Of a stretch of DNA of 20,903 nt, positions 17,701-20,903 are shown in pieces; the first letter of the stretch is position 1, and every line of letters starts with the position of its first letter. The notes below the pieces were generated by a model. That model saw only the letters and a list, made by a program, of their open reading frames with translations. It did no database searches and was not told the origin of the DNA. The DNA lies in the NCBI GenBank assembly GCA_001584585.1, contig LSYV01000077.1:164053-184955 (forward strand). The letters run 5' to 3'. The translations under genes were made by a program, and so were the position numbers. Source of the DNA: Gonium pectorale (taxonomy: Eukaryota; Chlorophyta; Chlorophyceae; Chlamydomonadales; Volvocaceae).

Positions 17701-20700
17701 GCTGTGGCCCGGAATGCCGTACTTGACGAATTGTGCGCGTCAAGGTAATCATGCCGATGACCATCACGCATTACAGCAGCCCACGAACTTGACGCGACGG
17801 CAGCTAACTGACGCAAACACAACGTGCACGCATAAACCGCAACGGATAACTCCTTTCGCAGGTGCTTGTGATGGGCTACACGACCTTCCGCATGCACCGA
17901 GACGCAGTGGCGCGCAAGGGCATCGACATTGTGGTGTGCGACGAGGTACGGCGTGCGGAATACATGCGCAGGGACAAACAGGGGCACACAGCGGCCGCGG
18001 GCCGTTGGGCCCGTAGGCATGTTCGAGGGGGGTCGCTCGACTGGCCCAAGGGGAAGCTCGCAAGGTTGACCGCAAGGTGGGCAGTGTCATGGCATGCCGC
18101 AATGGGATGCGGACATACGCTTGTGTGTTGGGCAGCATGCATGTGCACGTGCTGCGAGGCGACGGCCTCTGCTTCAGCGCCCGAACCACGGGCGATTGCC
18201 CCGTGTTTGCTTCGCTGTCCCGTGCCTAGCCCAGCCTTGCACCTCCTCGCTTCCCCGCCCTGCAGGCGCACACCCTGAAGAACGGCGAGAGCCAACTGAC
18301 GCAGGTGGGCGGGCGCGGTCAGCAGTGCGTGCGCGATGAGGCACGCGCTGCGTGGGCGGTTCGGGTGTGCGCTGAGGGCGGAGAAAGGCGAGACAAAGTC
18401 TCTGGTGTGGCGTGGGGGAGCCGGGGCTGGTAGACAGCCTTCAGTCTTTAAGTGCGCGATCCGCGAGATAACCCGTCGTCGTCATCAGCACACTTGAGGG
18501 TTTGCATGCACACAAGCGTGGCCGCCCTGCCGCTGCCCCTCCCCATGACCTGTGCCCCAGTCCCACCCCAGCTTCCGCGCCGCCCACCCTCACGGCCCAC
18601 ACGTCCCGCACGCCAACGGCACCCACCGCAACCTCGAATGCGCAGCCCGCTGTGTTGCTCTGCCCCCTGCCGGCCCCTGCCGGTCCGCAGTCGGTTGCCA
18701 GCCTGCCGGCCAAGATGAGGCTGCTGCTGTCGGGGACGCCCATCCAGAACGACCTGGTGAGTGCGAGGGGGGCCCTGTCGGCAGGGGCGGGCGCAGGTCC
18801 GTCCTTGGGCCAGGTCTGCAGGGCTGCAAGGCAGGGCATGCAGCGCGCACAGCCGCGGGCGTTGCCCAGCTGTCGCCTGCCTTTGCTTGGTGTTTCCAAC
18901 TCAACCCCCGTGCCCCCCTCACCACGCCGTCTTCTGTGCGCTAGCTAGCTCACCGCCACCGCGCTCCGCACCGCCCAAGGTCGCCTCCCCCCCCGACCCT
19001 CCGCTCCCAGACCGAGTTCTACACGCTCTTCAACGTGGCCGTGCCGGGCCTGCTGGGCGAGCCGGCGTCCTTCAGGCGCACCTTCGAGTCGCCCATCCTG
19101 CGCGGCCAGGTGGGCGCCGGACGCCCTGCACCGAATATCGGGCACCCGGGTGCCCACCCCTGGGTGGTGTGTGAACACGTACAGGCTAGCCGGGCGCTGC
19201 CTCCCAGCTGCACGTCAAGCAAGTGCGCTTGTCCTGCATGCGCCGCACGGCGTGCGCATTGCCACGCCTACGCGCGCTGCACGTGAGTGTGGGCGACTGG
19301 TGCGCAACAGCCCTCCCCTATCCTGACGGCGGTCGGGCGTGGCCAAGCGAGCGTCCCCCAACCCCTGGTGGGAATGGAGGGTTGAGGATGCCTTTAAACC
19401 CTCTACCCCCTGGAGGGGCAGCAGCGCGCAATCCCCACCCCACCCCACCCCACCCGCCCTGTGTGCTGTGTCGGCCCCAGGACGCGGACGCCACCGACGC
19501 CGAGGTGGCGCTGGGCGCCGAGCGCAGCGGGCGGCTGCTGGAGCTGTGCGGCCGTTTCATGCTGCGCCGCACGTGCGGCCTCATGAAGCAGTACCTGCCG
19601 CCCAAGGTCGAGCAGGTGGACCGGGGTGGAGGGCAGCAGGGGGCCGGGTGCGCTGCTTCCGCTGCTGACAACCGTCGGCGCAGGGCTGTGGGGGCCAAAG
19701 GGAGTGGTCCAGGGCGGGTGCGAGCGGCTTCCGCTGCCGGCGGCGGCGGCCGCGCCCGCAGGGCGGCGGCACTGGACTCAGGGGCCCCTGAACCCACCCG
19801 GGTCGGGTCGGCTTGATGGGCCGGTGTGATGGGGCGCTCGCTCCGTCGTCGACAGTGCAGTGCCAGACCGCATAAACCGCCTGGAGACGCCCCGGCCCCT
19901 GCGATAACCCGCCGACATGCAGACCCACTCCAACCTCTGCATCGCCCCGCCGCGTGCCGCTGGTGGATCCTCGCTCCCGCCGCCGCAGGTGGTCTTCTGC
20001 CGCATGAGCCCGCTGCAGGCGCGCCTGTACGAGTTCTTCCTCAACTCGCCGCCGGTGGTGCGGGCGCTGCAGGGCCGCGCCGCCGCCCGCGACAAGGCCT
20101 TCGCGGTGGCGGCGCGGCGTGCCGCCAAGGACGAGGGCGGCGGCGGCGGTGGCGGGCGGAAGGGCAAAGCCAAGGGCAAGGGCGGCAAGGCGGCGGCCCC
20201 GACAGACGGCGAGAACTGCGAGGACGGCGAAGGGGTAGGGGGAGGGGGAGTGGAGGGGACGGCGGCATGGGGCGAGGAGGGGCCCGGCTGCGCTGCAGCG
20301 GCGGCCGGCGGGCCGGGCGGCGGCAAGGCGGCTGGTCAGGTGGACCTGTCGGTCCTGGCGGCCATCACCACAGGTGAGTCGTGCGCCATCAACTGGAACG
20401 GCATGGGGTGTTGCTGCTGTCTGGGCAGGTTACCGTCTGCCATTTATGAGCGTGCGGACTATAATATCATGTACGGCATTCACTGCACGACAAGTGGATG
20501 TCTCCGGAGTCGGGTGGAATGGATGATGGGCGTGCGGAAACTGGTCGGTACTGCTGGATCCAACACCGAGTTTTGACGCCGCGACCCTCCCCATCCCTCG
20601 CCATCCCGCAGTCAAGAAGATGTGCTGCCACCCCGACCTGGTGCGTGCGTTTGCAGTTGCGTGTACCTGCCACGTGGCTGTCTGACGCGTTGCTTTGCGC

Positions 20701-20903
20701 CGCGCTGTGTGCGGTTGTCGGGCTGTCGTGTGGGCGGAGGGCGGTGGGGTGTACTTCTGGTTGCAAACCCCGGTTACTTTATAGGCCTCCTGCCGGTCAG
20801 ACCCACACCCATGCTGCGCTGGTGCTCACCCCGCGTGCAGCTCTTCAACATCTTCGCAAGCGGCCCAGGCCACGGCTTCGTCGCCGCACCGGCACGCGCC
20901 GCC
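14726..20903 (+). CDS. RAD54: RAD54, SNF2-family homologous-recombination DNA translocase, partial at the 3' end
   Basis: Fourteen exons: 14726-15256, 15637-15756, 16000-16176, 16607-16690, 17024-17200, 17612-17671, 17862-17945, 18266-18304, 18691-18756, 19011-19109, 19481-19615, 19989-20373, 20612-20640 and 20841 to past the edge; 683 residues so far. RAD54 is an ATP-driven double-strand DNA translocase that works with RAD51 in strand invasion. Seen in order: acidic tract and RG-rich tail (about 60-115), PYK-CPIPNYRGQLG (175-187), LRAHQREGVRFM, Walker A DGMGLGKT (295-302), ILCPASLVANW, VMGYTTFRMH, Walker B DEAH (410-413) followed by TLKN, SGTPIQNDL (438-446), FESPILRG, RFMLRRT, YLPPKVEQ, MSPLQARLYEFF and VKKMCCHPDL. 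The order and LPPKVEQ/ILRG/SGTPIQNDL pattern fit RAD54 rather than other SNF2 groups. Twelve of 13 introns are phase 0. The second motor lobe is outside the window. Confidence 0.93.
14871..15090 (+). other. Acidic tract and RG-rich segment in the RAD54 N terminus
   Basis: The code reads an Asp/Ser/Glu run (SSSEDDNDDDDDDNE) followed by RGRGRGGRGGRGASGGGG. RG-rich segments commonly bind nucleic acid and are arginine-methylated; acidic tracts often contact histones or basic partners. Both roles here are inference. Confidence 0.7.
15808..15849. repeat. Small inverted repeat GTACGGCA / TGCCGTAC in RAD54 intron 2
   Basis: GTACGGCA at 15808-15815 and its reverse complement at 15842-15849 are separated by 26 bases. 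Confidence 0.7.
16197..16241 (+). repeat. TGTTG-type simple repeat in RAD54 intron 3
   Basis: The stretch is built of GTGTTG and GCTGTGTTG units with almost no A. It lies about 20 bases after the donor at 16177. Confidence 0.75.
16547..16604 (+). repeat. C-rich pyrimidine tract before RAD54 exon 4
   Basis: Runs of four to eight C separated by T extend up to the acceptor CAACAG. It is a long polypyrimidine tract; the complementary strand has many G-runs able in principle to form a quadruplex. Confidence 0.7.
17672..17722. repeat. Small inverted repeat GTACGGCA / TGCCGTAC in RAD54 intron 6
   Basis: GTACGGCA at 17672-17679 is the very start of the intron, so it includes the splice donor. Its reverse complement is at 17715-17722. 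Between them is a perfect 12-base palindrome AGCCGTACGGCT (17692-17703). Confidence 0.75.
20076..20345 (+). other. About 90-residue Gly/Lys/Ala-rich insertion in the RAD54 motor
   Basis: It lies in exon 12 between VVFCRMSPLQARLYEFFLN and LSVLAAITTVKK. In animal RAD54 this connection is only about 15 residues. The insert has a basic RKGKAKGKGGK patch, an acidic ENCEDGEG patch and Gly/Ala runs. It stays in frame with no splice signals needed, so it is probably translated as a flexible loop between the motor lobes. Confidence 0.7.

Noticed and set aside
16841..20903. RAD54-region open frames extending past the proposed donors and acceptors
   Set aside because: All are intron read-through; the motif order of SNF2 proteins is only obtained after splicing.

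Overview
The window looks like nuclear DNA of a GC-rich green alga, most likely a volvocine (Chlamydomonas/Volvox/Gonium-type) species. The evidence is short spliced exons with GT-AG introns of about 200-700 bases, strongly G/C-ending codons, long Ala/Gly/Pro/Gln homopolymer tracts, TGTAA poly(A) signals, and a chloroplast/lumen-targeted protein. No bacterial-type operons, tRNAs, rRNAs, CRISPR arrays or intact transposons were seen. All gene models are built by eye from splice sites and reading frames.

Layout. (1) Positions 4519 to 1, minus strand: a gene for an HROB/MCM8IP-type homologous-recombination OB-fold protein (C17orf53 family). Five short exons carry the PGPAG motif and the OB fold. 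A stop-free last exon of about 2.1 kb, rich in Gln, Pro, Gly and Ala, runs off the left edge. Its 5' end is unresolved. (2) 4520-5034: A/T-richer divergent intergenic or leader region. (3) 5035-7556, plus strand: a four-exon gene for a predicted 258-residue thylakoid-lumen protein of unknown function; one intron appears to use a GC donor. (4) 8466-13201, plus strand: a two-exon gene for a predicted 1,443-residue, mostly disordered Ala/Pro/Gly-rich protein. Near its N terminus is a clear copy of the conserved segment that precedes the motor in RAD54. (5) 14726 to the right edge, plus strand: RAD54 itself, a SNF2-family recombination motor, with 14 exons visible and the C-terminal motor lobe outside the window.

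Most interesting point. Genes 4 and 5 are head to tail. Both begin MKRS, share the PYK-CP(V/I)P-x-Y-x-GQLG-x-R-x-TLG module (15 of 20 identical), and have a phase-0 intron at exactly the same place inside it. The simplest reading is an old tandem partial duplication of RAD54, in which the copy lost or never had the ATPase and acquired about 1,350 residues of low-complexity sequence. I do not know of a described protein of this architecture. With HROB about 10 kb away from RAD54, the window holds two recombination factors and one RAD54-derived protein. HROB acts with MCM8-MCM9 and RAD54 acts with RAD51, both in homologous recombination. Whether the three are functionally linked here is inference.
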